DNA from: Oegoconia quadripuncta
Taxonomy: Eukaryota; Arthropoda; Insecta; Lepidoptera; Autostichidae
Assembly (NCBI GenBank): GCA_949316235.1
Contig: OX438749.1
Coordinates: forward strand, 14,216,914 to 14,280,913
Direction: 5' to 3'
Length of the DNA stretch: 64,000 nt
The translations under genes were made by a program, and so were the position numbers. Shown here one piece after another: positions 42,333 to 54,115 of the stretch. How positions within the stretch are numbered: position 1 is the first letter of the stretch; each line of letters opens with the position of its first letter. The notes under the pieces are model-generated. The model did not search any database, had not been told where the DNA came from, and saw only the letters and a list, made by a program, of their open reading frames with translations.

Positions 42333-43083
42333 AAATTTGTATATTTAACACATTATTGGATAGAAATAAGCAAAGCTATATGGCGCGAACGTCAACGCGC
42401 GCGGAAATCTAGTTCCTAAAAATTTGGAACCTCCAGGAGATGTCATTATAGTAAATCCTCTGACATGAGCTTTCCACATCGCACTAGAGTTGGCTTGGCG
42501 CAGCTTTGTGTCTTGCTGTCGACTGCTTGACACGTTCGATATTCTTTGTCTTTACTGTGGGATGAGCCCAGATTATTATTTTTTTATGCTTTACATACGT
42601 AAATTAAATCTTTATTCAAAAAAATATCTACTCGGCTTATTCTCCCGTCCGGTGACCTCAGGGCTGTTACCTTTTTGGGACAAAGATAAGCCTCGCTATC
42701 CAGCGGGGCAACGCTCGCGCTGAAACGTATTTCTTTTGTAGATTGCTAAGAAAAATTCTGCAAATGGTTTTATTGATTTTATTTTAAAAAGACGTCGTAA
42801 TATAAACCATATTGATTAGATTCACAGTAAAGTCCACAAACAGACAAGGGAAGTGTTATCATGGGATAGATACGTATGATATTCGTGTGTCATATTAATG
42901 ATTATTCGTACAGTAGGTAGATACTTGTAACATCATCAGAATCGGAGAATTTATCTGTGAGAATTTACGGACGTTGATAAATCGCTGTTTTGTTCGCCGC
43001 CGCTGTAGGTATTTAGTCCTCGGCGCTAATGATTTAAATCGGACTTGAGTAAACTTTAATAATTTTCTGAAACACATGACATA
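42333..43083. other. Intergenic, no feature recognised
   Basis: Only short frames lacking resemblance to known proteins. Confidence 0.35.
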
Positions 43084-43300
43084 TCTAACTAATAATATGA
43101 ATGCAAAAGTTTGGATGTTTGTTTATTGCTCAATTACGGCGAAACGATTAACTACGATGAATTTTGGCATATACTCGTAGGTAGAACATACCTTCAATTA
43201 AAAAATAGGATATTTTTTTCCCGATAAAGTGAGTAGTTCCCGCGGGATAAATAAATTTCTGTGAAAAAGTTAGCGAAGCCGCGGGCGAAAAGCTGGTAGT
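43084..43300 (+). mobile_element. LEP1-like Helitron
   Basis: TCTAACTAATAATATGAATG to GCGAAGCCGCGGGCGAAAAG, followed by CTGGTAGT. The TTTG run is reduced. Confidence 0.78.
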
Positions 43301-43658
43301 GTAATTAAATATAGTTATAAAATGTATACAATTGGTATTTGAAAACTGATGATGCGTCCGGTTCATTAAATTATCGTTTCGTTAGGTCTATTTCCTGGAA
43401 CTGCCATTAGATGTTCAATTTCCCGAATGTTCACTTCCCGGAAATTTATTTCGTCAAATGTCCTCTTCCTTGAACGTCATTTTTATCTGCCTTTTGCATC
43501 CTTTGTTCTATTATTAAATGGTTCATTACTTTAGTGCCAATCGAAAAAACAGAATCAGAGAAGACGACTCGGCTACTGTTAAACTGCTGAGCTTTTTACA
43601 GCGTCGCAATGTCACATGCTTATCATTGTTTTGTTAGATACATTTCGAAGATTATGAG

Positions 43659-43847
43659 TTGGAATTGCATGAAATCATTCCACCATCTCCTTTTCATCAG
43701 ATTACTATGCACGGGAAAGGTTTCCGCTCATTCTTTGTCGACATACCGATTATTCGCATTAAGCGTGTCGCCACTTCTCTTATGCGGACTGATAATGCAT
43801 GGAACTCTCTGCCGACGTTGGTGTTAAGATCTTCAAGTCTATGGTGA
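43659..43847 (+). pseudogene. Possible LINE reverse transcriptase C-terminal scrap
   Basis: One frame reads IPIIRIKRVATSLMRTDNAW, then NSLPTLV. This resembles the R..R....SF..RTA..WNSLP... pattern near the end of Jockey/R1-type LINE polyproteins. It is short, has lost the catalytic part, and could be chance. Confidence 0.35.
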
Positions 43848-44650
43848 ATAGGCATTTACTGGAATCGCGTGCTTCATCTCGACTTACCACCAGGTGTGAT
43901 TAAACCGTTCCATACCACCGTTCATGACACTGTAACTCACCCAATGCAGATATCGGAAACCCAATTAAAGCGGTAGGAAACTGGCATACTAATCGTGAAT
44001 CTTCTTGCCATGATGATGGGTGCCAGAAATAAGTAAAACGCACCCTGTCGGTCTCCGTCAGTCCGGCTAGCATGACGCGCAGGCTCTCTCCGACGACATG
44101 AGTAGAAGCAGGTATATCATTATTTAAGCGAACCATTTCGAAATACTAAAGTGACTAGACTTTGAATTTTTCCATAAAAAATGAAATATCGCATAGCAGT
44201 CTCCGAGATGAGGTTGTAATTAGATTCTGGCTCCGACACTCTCCTGCCCGGTGCCGGCGACTCTCGATCAATTTGCTATCAATTTACCGGGTTTTTATAC
44301 ATGCGTTGGTATAACCCTTTGGTCATATTTTTTTTTCATGCTTACTCTGCCGCACCCTGTACACATCCAATTTTACTTCTCAAATTTAATGAATACTTTC
44401 AAATTGATTACAGAATAGCAACTTTGGAATCCGTTAAAACCATTTACGTTCATAGTAAATAATTAAATTATTTTTCAAGCCACGCGACTTTCATTTGGCG
44501 ACAAGTTGGTGACAAGGAGTAGAATACAGGCCGTGTCATTCAAAAAATGTAGATATTGTGCTTAAACGCTTCAACAAACTAATCTCTCAATTCCAATTAA
44601 AAAAAATTATAAGAATATTCGAAATTAAAAGTTACACCTAAGTAATGATA
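43848..44650. other. Intergenic, no feature recognised
   Basis: No credible open frame or repeat identified. Confidence 0.35.
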
Positions 44651-44920
44651 AAGCGTCGATGGCTCAGGAGGTCCAGGTTCGATCCCCACGCAGGCCATGT
44701 ACCAAAGACTTTTTAAATTTAATTTAATTACTTATGTGCACTTATCCGACTGTTCTTAAATGGTGAAGGAAAACATCGTGAGAAAACCAACATGACTGAG
44801 AAATTAAGGAGAAAAAAAATCCAAGGCATATGAAGTCCCCAACACTGGGCTAGATGTGGCGGACTATATGAGGGAAGATCTATATCCGTGCAGTGGGATG
44901 TTTACGGACTGATGATGATG
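44651..44920 (+). mobile_element. tRNA-headed SINE (family B), head shortened
   Basis: GCGTCGATGGCTCAGGAGGT, then CCAGGTTCGATCCCCACGCA. The stretch between boxes A and B is about 25 bases shorter than at 16925. The body matches (GGAAAACATCGTGAG, CACTGGGCTAGATGTGGCGG, GATGATGATGA). Confidence 0.8.
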
Positions 44921-46569
44921 AATGAGAAGTAATATTTAGAATATTTATATAGAATAAGGATAGTTTATTATGAACGCCACAACACGATACAAAAACAAAG
45001 AAGTAGTAAATTATAGCTAAAATAGAAATACAATTATGAAAAAGATCCCCACAATGCTGTCACGTGTTGCGGCGTACACAAATGGGTTACCACTCAGCTC
45101 ATGCTGCGACGAATCACAGCGCTGGTTTTCAGTGCAGTCAATTATAGTCGGTTTAGTGTATGTATAGTGTAGTGTAAATATACAAAATAATAATTAAGTA
45201 ATAGTATTACAGATAAATACGTCAGAATATGGATATAGAGAGACTGTGAATATATAGACTAGTATCATATAATTAGGCTACTGCTTCAAGCCAGTCTGCC
45301 GAGACGGTATAGCAAACGGACGAACTAAATATAATACTGTGAAATGGAATTCGTACAACTCCTTCCGTATATCACAGCTAAAATACATTATCTCTGCCAG
45401 GAAATGTTCTTGGTTTAAAAAATATTTATCTGTCACGAAATATTGTTATGCAGTCATCCTGGTACATATCTTTAATTACATGGAGATTTAATATAAAAAA
45501 TTAATGGAAAACCGAGCACGCTATTCTCAAGAGAGATATTTTTATTTCAATGTAAGATATTGTATTTAATATCGCTTTTAAAAGTATTTCTAAGTGCCTA
45601 GTTGACGTCACAGGGGACCCGAGAGTTGGCAGCTCCGTCGCTCAGCGCTTATGCATTTGCATTTAGCGACAGAACTGCCAGGGTTCTGTATAGATATATC
45701 TGGCTGAGAGAGTCCAATTTGTTTGCTTTAGTATTTAGTTTTTTGCTTATTTTAATTGTATTTTTTTTGTTGGAAAATAAGTCAGTATTTAATTGATTAA
45801 AGTAAATACAGCTAAAAAACTATTTACGTATATAAAAATATCCTCCAGCGTGTCTCAGCGAGGCAGCGAGGCGACCATGTGAATGTCATCATGACATTGT
45901 GTATCAAAATTAATAGACAAAATATCACTGACTTCGTCCGCGTAGGTCCCGTAATAAAAATTATAATTTTATATTAATTTTAATCACGGTAAATCATGGT
46001 CTATTTCACTTGAGCGTATAGTTTTCTATTAGTGAAAAGATTTTCCAGAATCGTTACCTTTTCTGCTTGACCGAAAGAGTCAGTCAGTCAAGCATAAACT
46101 TACCAAAGATACCGAAGAAAAAAGAAAGCAATCACAATGCTTTTTAAAATACAACTAGCGCCATCTAGTATATTTTTATCTAAATTTAGAACTATCTCAA
46201 TCATTATGATTGTAGAAACGGCGAAAATCAAACACTTTATTAGGGTGTTGAAGATTTATAAGATATATAAAAGTTTCGGCTTATACAAGTTAACTCTCCT
46301 TGATATCGACGAAGACTGACCGCTCCGACTCGGGTGGCTCTGTTTTATAACCTTTCGACCAACCCCGCCATCAGTGTTGGCACTGACAGTTTTAATTATT
46401 AACAATTTACGGAGATGTCTGTATATCTGAAATCGTCACTGGTTTTATAGGGGTTATTAATATGTGCAGTAACGTTACAATGATATTAAGGATATCGGTG
46501 TTTTTGGAAACAATTACCTATTTACAATGCTGAAACACGTGTTTCCTTATTTCTTTACGCAGGAGAACT
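44921..46569. other. Intergenic, no gene recognised
   Basis: About 1.65 kb. Frames at 45602-45796 and 46137-46319 have no recognised domain, splice context or codon pattern. Confidence 0.35.
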
Positions 46570-46760
46570 AAAGTCACGACCAGCCCAACGGATTAGTAAA
46601 TAGTAATGGTAATGGGTAGGGCACTTAGCTTGAAGCATGGATGACCGGTGGAGTACTAAGTTTTTGAGTGGAGACCACGGACTGGCAAGCGCAGCGTAGG
46701 ATGTCCACAAGGTGAATGCGCAGGAAGTCGCTTTCAGCTGGTCTATGGGGGAGGCCTATG
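46570..46760 (+). pseudogene. Decayed RTE-type LINE 3' fragment
   Basis: GGTAATGGGTAGGGCACTTA, TTTGAGTGGAGACCACGGAC and GCAGGAAGTCGCTTTCAGCT parallel the blocks at 29930-30150 but with frameshifts. No intact frame remains. Confidence 0.6.
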
Positions 46761-47782
46761 TGATGATGAATGGATGGATAATGATGTTGAATCTGTGTCA
46801 GCAGCAGACCACGCGGTTTCGTGTTCGATCTGTTTATGGATTTTCATTTTGAAGGAACTCAAAAAAATACGAATGTGTTTCCATATATTTCCATTACGTT
46901 ACCTGTAAAATCCATAATTGTTTCACAAAGGGTACAAAATACGTTGTAATTTCAATTTTCCTTATTTACGTTTAAATACATCGTAGGCGTGTGTGCCTAT
47001 AAAGCTATTGAAAAACAAAATGAAATGAGAGAATAATGTTCCTTTGATGCTTTATAAAACTAACAAGCAGCGATCAACATAACAAGGGAACAAAAAGGCC
47101 CTTTGTAGCAAGCGTTCAGTACATTTTCCCTTGTAGCAGACAATAGGTAATCATTGGGAGATTGTTTTTACAAATGAAAACAAGCTCATATTCTAATAAT
47201 ACCCACCGACGGCAAAACACCTTTAAAATATAACATGAACAGTGTAAGGTTGGTACAGTCGGTAGCAAGTGAAGTGTAACTTTAGTAGAAGAGTTCATGC
47301 AACGGGCTATTACGTCTATTTGGATGAAAGATCAAAATATACCAGAAAACATGCTCTTTTAGAATCAGTTAGGTATACTAAATAAGAGTAGTAAAAGGGA
47401 ATACATATTACAATATCAAACATTATACTGACTAACCTTTAAACCGCTAAGTTTAAAATTTCTGAAATATAAATGTCTAATGGTTATATTGTCTAAAGCT
47501 CGAAATAGCTAAGGACAAAATGTCAAATAGTCAGAGCGTCTTATGTCAAAATGTCTAAGTCCAAAAGATCTACATTGACAATCACAATGTTCAAATTATA
47601 TAAGATACCTTCACACGCGGCATCACCCGCGTAACCTCGGGCCCAGGCTAGTCCCGTAATTTTGCAATCACTAATATTAAATTCCCTAAAACATTGGCCT
47701 ACACGTCTTTAGGCATAATACCGAACAAAAAGTATTTTCACAAAGACATCTAAATTACTTCGTTGTTGTTGAAGCATTATAT
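46761..47782. other. Intergenic, no feature recognised
   Basis: AT-rich; short tandem-like TGTCTAA/AATGTC phrases near 47470-47560 only. Confidence 0.35.
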
Positions 47783-48009
47783 ATAAATATTTCGGACACT
47801 TACACCAATCATCTAGTCCCAAACTAAGCAAAGCTTGTGCTATGGATACAAGATAAACGGATAAACATACATAAATATTTATATAAACATCCAAGACTCG
47901 GGAATGAATGTTCGTATTCATCACACAAACATTTACCCCTCGCGGGATTCGAACCCGCAACCGTTGGTTTCGCTGAGAGGGTCACTATCCACTACACCAA
48001 TCGGTCGTT
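47783..48009 (-). mobile_element. tRNA-headed SINE (family A2)
   Basis: Related to family A but with a distinct body (ATCATCTAGTCCCAAACTAA, ACATACATAAATATTTATAT). Box B complement CGGGATTCGAACCCGCAACC. The closest relative is 56289-56517. Confidence 0.82.
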
Positions 48010-48078
48010 AAAATATGGGACTTACTACAGTGGCACAATTTTTTTTCCTTTGGGCACTATTTGCTACAATTTTTTTTA

Positions 48079-48240
48079 CATTTCATTATTAATTGTGAAA
48101 TAGCCTGGCATGCGAACGATCTGATTATGTCCAGGGATGGTTATCATCTTAATAGTCTGATATTTTATAATATGCTTTGTTATTAAGTTTCTGTTTTATA
48201 GTATCTTTAAATTTATTGAGAGGAAGATTTTGTATTATTA
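48079..48240 (+). repeat. Dispersed repeat shared with 63680-63790
   Basis: CATTATTAATTGTGAAATAG, GTCTGATATTTTATAATATG and CTTTGTTATTAAG recur at 63688-63790 with small changes. Class unknown. Confidence 0.6.
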
Positions 48241-48761
48241 TTTATACTTATTGAAAATTGAGTAGCAAACCGAGAGACAATCTTCAAAACCAGAATGTGT
48301 ATGTTTACATAATTATGAGTGAAACTTGCCTATTTTCTAGAATACTTTAATAGGCCTTCGTGTTTTGCTACCAAGTAGAAAAGATTAATTACCTACGAAT
48401 CGACAGTTTTAATTAGTTTAGTAATTACCAGCCACACGGCGCGTTCCTTCCACGCGAACTAAAATAAATTACCTTTTAATATAACCGCTCTGGTGGACGC
48501 AGATTTAACTGCGTCTGCGCTAGCTGATATCCTGTTTTTATGTAATCAACATTCCAAATTCAAATCTAATTACAGAAAGTAGAGGGAGAAATGCGAACCC
48601 AACTTTAACCAAGTCCATAGCTGCGTTCTGGAGAAGAAAACTGCACGTAGAAAAGTGAATGAATCGCTAATAACTGCATGATCAGTATCCGTTGTCCACT
48701 CAGGTCCACCAAGGGTCAGAACAGTGACTAGTGCCCCTAGTCCATCCAGGTGAATCATCAT
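48241..48761. other. Intergenic, no feature recognised
   Basis: No open frame of interest. Confidence 0.35.
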
Positions 48762-49081
48762 GAAGATTTTTTTTTATTCACAACGAGTTGTTGACGTCAA
48801 TCACATGTTAAGTGAAGATGAGGACGAAGGGGGAAGCGTACTGACTTGGAAAGCCCATCTTATTTGGAGGATTGACTATCTTACCTCCGAAAACCGGAAC
48901 ACAACAGTGCTATTAACATGGGTGTTTGGCGGCAAACTTAGACAAGATGGTGGTAGTATATAAGTAATAATGGTAAGCCACCAACCAAACTGAGTACTAA
49001 ACGAATCCGCTGCCTCCGCTGTAAAACCCGTAAACCGTAAGTTGAGTAAAAAACCGTATGTTGAGCCACGGAGGCGGTTAA
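48762..49081 (-). mobile_element. tRNA-headed SINE (family C), degenerate
   Basis: Tail half: CAATCACATGTTAAGTGAAG and TACTGACTTGGAAAGCCCAT. Head: GTTGAGCCACGGAGGCGG preceded by a damaged box B region. Confidence 0.75.
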
Positions 49082-49361
49082 ATTAGATTTAAATAAAAAC
49101 TTTATAAAAGAAAAAAAGAAAAATCAGACTGTATAAAAAGCCAACTAAAAAGATGGAATCGTCTGTATTTGGAAGCTCTCCACATATCCCTATGACACCA
49201 TCCCTATGGAGTGTGTAATGTGTGAGGAATAAGACGAAGAGGGAGACACTAATCAGAAGCTAAAATTAAACCGGTTGGACATATGAATTGTGCAGACTAT
49301 TTTGTCCTCTCCAACATCTGAGGCTGCTAAGTTTCTTTGAACTAGTCTCTGAATTTTCTGA

Positions 49362-51530
49362 CTAGTGACTCTCATTATCTTTGTTATAACAAGAGTTCTT
49401 TTTTAATAGACTCGTTAGCGGATTGGTATGCTCCGAATAATTCGGTATAAATTTTGACAGGTAGTTAGTAGCACCCAGAAAACGTTCAAGAGCTTTTCTG
49501 TCACCTGGAGGCGGCATTTCGCCAATAGCTTTTACTTTTGTATAATCCGGTTTCATGCCGTGTTTACTAAAAACGTGACCCAAGTAAGTTACTTCTTCGA
49601 CACATATTTTGCATTTACTTTTATTGAACTTCAAATTTATAGACTTAGCTCTTTCTAATAACGCAATCAACCTTTTATCGTGTTCTTGTTTAGTTCGTCC
49701 CCAGCAAATAATATCGTCGATAAAGGAATCCACTCCTTCCAGATTCTCGAATAGTTGTTTTATTCTGGCATGAAAAACCTCTGGAGCGCAATTCAAACCG
49801 AACGGCAATCTTGTGAATTGGTACCGGCCAAAAGGGGTACTGAACGTACACAAATCCGCACTAGCGTCATCCAACTTCACTGCCCAAAATCCAGAATTTG
49901 CATCTAATACTGAAAAATAACATGCCCCGTGTAACTTTGAAGTTAACTCTGTGATCGTAGGCAACTGAAAATGAGCACGGCGAATAGCGCAATTTAATGG
50001 ACGTGGGTCTAAACAAATTCTAATGTCACCATTTTTTTTAGCTGCTAAAACAATCGAATTTACCCACGGAGTAGGATGTTCGACTTTTCTTATCACGCCT
50101 AACTCGCTCATTCTATTCAACTCGGCGAGTAGCTTGTCGCGAAGTGCCAGCGGCACCTTGCGCGCCGCGTTCACTGCCGGCGGCACGGTCTCGTCCACAA
50201 CAATGCTGTACTCGCCCGGCAAACAACCTAAGCCTTCGAATATATCATCGTAATCATTCAAACTGACACTGTGAATCCTATGTATTAATCTCAATTGGGA
50301 ACATGCCTGCTTGCCCAGTACGCTTTCACAAGTCATGTTTGCAATGGCAAATTTAAGGCTATATACATTATTTTTATGCCACCAATTTAGGTTACAAATA
50401 CCTTTTATTGGTACTATGTTACCGCTATAAGATTGCAACTTTATGTTATGCTTTTGTTGTATAATGGAATCATTGTAACCTAATTCGTTAAATCGCTCGT
50501 ATGACAGTACGTTAATGTCGGCTCCAGTGTCTAATTTAAAGCTCTCTGAGCCTCTATCACACGTCAGGGTCTCATGCCACTCGTCATTAACGGACCGTCC
50601 CCCGAGCGCAATATTTTCTACTACAGAAACATAAAATAACTCACAATCGTCCTCGTGGCTGTCCGTAGTTTCATTATGTACTTCGATATCGTACATTTTT
50701 TTAATATTTTGCGGCGCCCTACACAATCTTGCGTAATGCCCGTAGTTTTGGCACACATAGCACTTCACATTCATAGCGGGACACGATCCCGGTAAACACT
50801 GCATACCACAACCGTGACACTCCGATCCTTGCTGCTGGTAGCGCTGGTCCCGGCTGGCCGCGGCGGCGGCGGCGGCGCGCGGCGGCGGCGGCCCGGGCCG
50901 GCCGCGGCCCCGGCGGCCTCCGCGCCGGCCGTACTGGCCGCGCGCGCGCACCACGTCCACCCGCACGAGCCCCGCCCCGCGGGACTCGAGGCATTTGCTG
51001 CCGTCCGACGATACCTCGTCGGCTTCGCATATTTTAATAGCCTTATCCAGGCTTAAATCATCCGTCCGCAACAATCGATCGCGCACTACTCCACTGTTTA
51101 TGCCACAAACAATTCGATCACGGATTAGTGACTCCTCCAACGATTCGAACTCGCATTTTTTACTCAGCAGTTTCAATGCTACAACATATTGACTGATCGT
51201 TTCACCCTGATCCTGATTTCGCGTAAAAAAATTATATCTAGCCAGTGTTATATTCGACTTCACTCCGAAATATTCATCGAATCTTATGAGCAGTGACGTG
51301 ACGTCATCACGATCACTTTCCTTTTCGAATTTAAATGTTTGATAGACGTCAAAACCATCCGGCCCGATCAAATTGATGAGTAGGCTAGACTGTACTGCCG
51401 AATCTTCCTTGTGCACCCCTGATGCTTTAAGGAACAGTTCGAACTGTATTTTCCATCTTCGCCATGCGTCAGCCCGGCTGACGGGGCTGCCATCCAAACT
51501 AAGTTCCGTCGGCGGTCTTGCGTGTTCCAT
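49362..51530 (-). pseudogene. gag-pol: Truncated Ty3/Gypsy Gag-Pol (RNase H and integrase missing)
   Basis: 722 codons related to the element at 9323-13477, but clearly diverged (both begin MEHARPP.ELSL). Gag, an Arg/Gly/Pro- and Ala-rich linker (~205-235), a CCHC knuckle CYVCQNYGHYARLC (~256), aspartic protease LDTGADINVLSYERF (~328) and reverse transcriptase with FIDDIICWG (~599) are intact. The frame then leaves the family after LTSLLKKN and stops about 10 codons later. RNase H, integrase and the 3' LTR are absent. The start ATG follows the PBS at the same spacing as in the complete element. Confidence 0.92.
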
Positions 51531-51620
51531 GTTAAAATATCACTTCGATATATAAATACGTTAACAAATAAACAGTTTTTTCCAATAACTTTGTACTTAT
51601 TACACAAAAACTCAATTTAA

Positions 51621-51639
51621 AATCCCACCGCTGCCACCA
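51621..51639 (-). promoter_or_regulatory. Primer-binding site, tRNA-Leu
   Basis: On the minus strand TGGTGGCAGCGGTGGGATT follows the LTR directly. It is the exact complement of a tRNA-Leu 3' end including CCA (tRNA sequence from memory). Confidence 0.75.
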
Positions 51640-51709
51640 TGTTGTGTGAATCAAAGACGGGTTGAATGACAACTAACTTTATTATATTATTCTATGACTA
51701 CCTACAACA
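51640..51709 (-). repeat. 5' LTR of the truncated Gypsy element
   Basis: 70 bp, TG...CA on the minus strand (TGTTGTAGGTAGTCATAGAA to TTTGATTCACACAACA). No second copy was found to the left, so the 3' end of the element is lost. It is even shorter than the 87-bp LTR of its relative. Confidence 0.8.
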
Positions 51710-51731
51710 TATATATATATATATATATATT
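51710..51731. repeat. TA dinucleotide microsatellite
   Basis: About eleven TA units exactly at the LTR border, probably the insertion target. Confidence 0.9.
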
Positions 51732-52819
51732 ATTTTCCCGGTCATATACTAACACTATACATTATTTTTTTATTGAACAAAGTTACCCTTCAACCTTCAC
51801 TCAACTCAACTATATGAAATTGAACTTTTTGTCACATAAATATGTTTTACCAACATTTAGAAAGCTTGCCATGAACCCCATTAATTTGAAACTCTCACAA
51901 AAACCCCGTTCTATTTCATTTAATCAGAAAGAACGGCACATTGTTCCCGGCGTAATTCGTCACAATCGGAATTGTGACAATTCCCTCTGGAAAGCTTTGA
52001 GAAAAATTGTCACTAACGAGCTTGTTCCCCCCTCCGCACCCCCACTTTTAATCCACGCCACCCCCTTTATCCGTAGCACTTTAAAACCCTTTTGCGATTT
52101 TCCGCGCGGAAAATCAAGAAAATGTAGATGGCGTATTTTATTAATTGTCCAAATTTTTTAATTATTAACTATTAATCTTAAGCAAAATGCCTACTTGCGG
52201 CCTGTTGTCTTCGCTCGAACAAAAGATATTCACGATCTAATTAAATTTAACATGAAAGGAAACAAAAGAGATCCTTTGTTTCCGTTTTAGTCAACTTTTT
52301 GTTAGTTGAAAATTCTAGCAATCGGTAAAGGTTTTTTTAAACAAACACCAGAAGTTTTGTCGAACAAGCAGATTTTAATATGATCTTTCATTTTATTAAC
52401 AGAGTAGGACAAAGATAAAGTAATTGAAAAATATCTACCATGTCCACTGTGTCCATTGACGTTTGGTTGGATCATAATACGCAGACATAAAATTCAGTAC
52501 CAACAAAATTATACCATTGTACTAATGGTAAAATGTCAAGAAACCAATATAAGTGAAAAGACGTCGAAGTAGACAAATTTGCTCCACGAAGTATGTCCCC
52601 TTTTGAGTAGCATTCAGCCTCATTAGCGATTTTCCATCTTACTGAATCGAGAAAAGGCGGGAAGGTGCTGAAAATTGTCATTTTTATTATAAAATGTGTT
52701 AGATTTACGGGGAATTGTCATTTGCAAATCGTTCAGTTGGAAAATAACTGTCCTATTCTCTGAAAGGAATTGTTATTTGATTATTACGTCGATTTTTTCT
52801 TCATATTATTTCAGAAATT
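51732..52819. other. Intergenic with one unrecognised open frame
   Basis: A frame running from inside the LTR to 52161 (155 codons) has no motif I recognise. Its first part is translated TA repeat. The later part is Pro/Arg/Lys-rich. I do not call it a gene. Confidence 0.35.
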
Positions 52820-53063
52820 CGCTCCATGGTTCAATGGAAGCAAATGGTTTACAGAGTGGCGGTCGCAGGTTTGATTTACCGAGTGGTACATGATCATTAC
52901 TCAGTTTGATTGGTGGTAGGGCATTTTTGCGTACCTGTACTGGCCAGCTACAACCATCTTATCTAAGTCTACCGCAGGCTGGCACGGTCATAGTGTTGTG
53001 ATCCGGCGAATTAAGCAAAGAGCTTCCGAGTAAGCACGCTTCTACTTCGACCTCCTCTTCACC
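52820..53063 (+). mobile_element. tRNA-headed SINE (family C), plus strand, diverged
   Basis: CGCTCCATGGTTCAATGGAA (head), GGTTTACAGAGTGGCGGTCG, GGTGGTAGGGCATTTTTGCG and CTACTTCGACCTCCTCTTCA follow the family order in the plus direction. Confidence 0.65.
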
Positions 53064-53374
53064 TGGATCTCTACCGCCTAACTCAAAGCTATAGCAATAG
53101 CGACACCAATCACTGCCCGCCATTGTCATTGTGCTACGATATGACAAGGACGGACAGTACAATAACATTATAAATGATTACAATTCTCAGAGCAATTGTG
53201 TTAGGTGGTCTGACTGCTGATTGAGATTAAGCGCTAACAGCGCGTTAAATGAAAATATAAAGTAGAGGATATTTAGTAATACTAGTTCATCAAATGCCTT
53301 TGAAAACATCTCCTTCTTTCATATACATCAGACAAAAGAACTTCTTTAAGCTATTTAGATACTTCTTTCCCTAA

Positions 53375-53608
53375 TCTAACTAATATTCTAGATGCGAAAG
53401 GTTGTATGTTTGTTTATTTATTTGCTTGTTGCTCAATGACGGCGAAACGGATGAACGGATTTAGATGAAATTTAGATGAGGTAGAATATAACCTGGATTA
53501 AGACATAGGATATCTTTTATCCCGATAAAGTCAGTCGTTCCCGCAGGATAAACAAATTTCCACGATAAAGTTATCCTACGCAGGCGAAGCCGCGGGCGGA
53601 AAGCTAAT
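53375..53608 (+). mobile_element. LEP1-like Helitron
   Basis: TCTAACTAATATTCTAGATG to GGCGAAGCCGCGGGCGGAAA, followed by GCTAAT. All internal blocks are present. Confidence 0.82.
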
Positions 53609-53867
53609 AAGTAATAATATAATTATAATGATTTTCGACATTGGCGCATATTGGATTTGGATTTGGATTATAATAATATTATGAAAGCAGCGCTCAGCAC
53701 TTCGTAATGGTAATCGGCCACTTTCCTTCCATTAGGCTGAGTCCATAATGGCCGGCGGCCACTTCCTCTAGTCACGGCCGCGACCCAGTGGGTACAACAC
53801 TTTGTCAACATTGTACTAAGTATGGAAGTACACTCGGTCTCAAATCTTATCTTGGTTATATACAAAT

Positions 53868-53985
53868 CCCTAACCCGCATTGGGCCAGCGTGGTGGACTA
53901 TGCCCATACTCCCTCACATACAAGGGATACAGGCCTTATCCCTGCAGAGCCATATTTTAGGGCTGACGAACAAGAAGATTATCAA
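53868..53985 (+). repeat. SINE family B body fragment
   Basis: TAACCCGCATTGGGCCAGCG, TGGTGGACTATGCCCATACT and the GACGAACAAGAAGAT end. The tRNA-like head is missing. Confidence 0.7.
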
Positions 53986-54115
53986 TCAATCAATCAAATA
54001 CTCTTTATTTCACAATTAACAAAAGCTACATGAAGAATACAGCGTACATCATTAATCGCACAAAAAGGCGGCCTTATCGCTAACACCGACCTCTTCCACG
54101 CAAACCTTAGGGTAA
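53986..54115 (-). repeat. LINE 3'-tail repeat
   Basis: TACTCTTTATTTCACAATTA, AAAAAGGCGGCCTTATCGCT and CCTCTTCCACGCAAACCTTA are the reverse complement of a relative of the 890-1484 family. Confidence 0.7.

Noticed and set aside
51694..52161. 155-codon open frame
   Set aside because: It begins in the LTR, includes translated TA repeat and shows no recognised motif.
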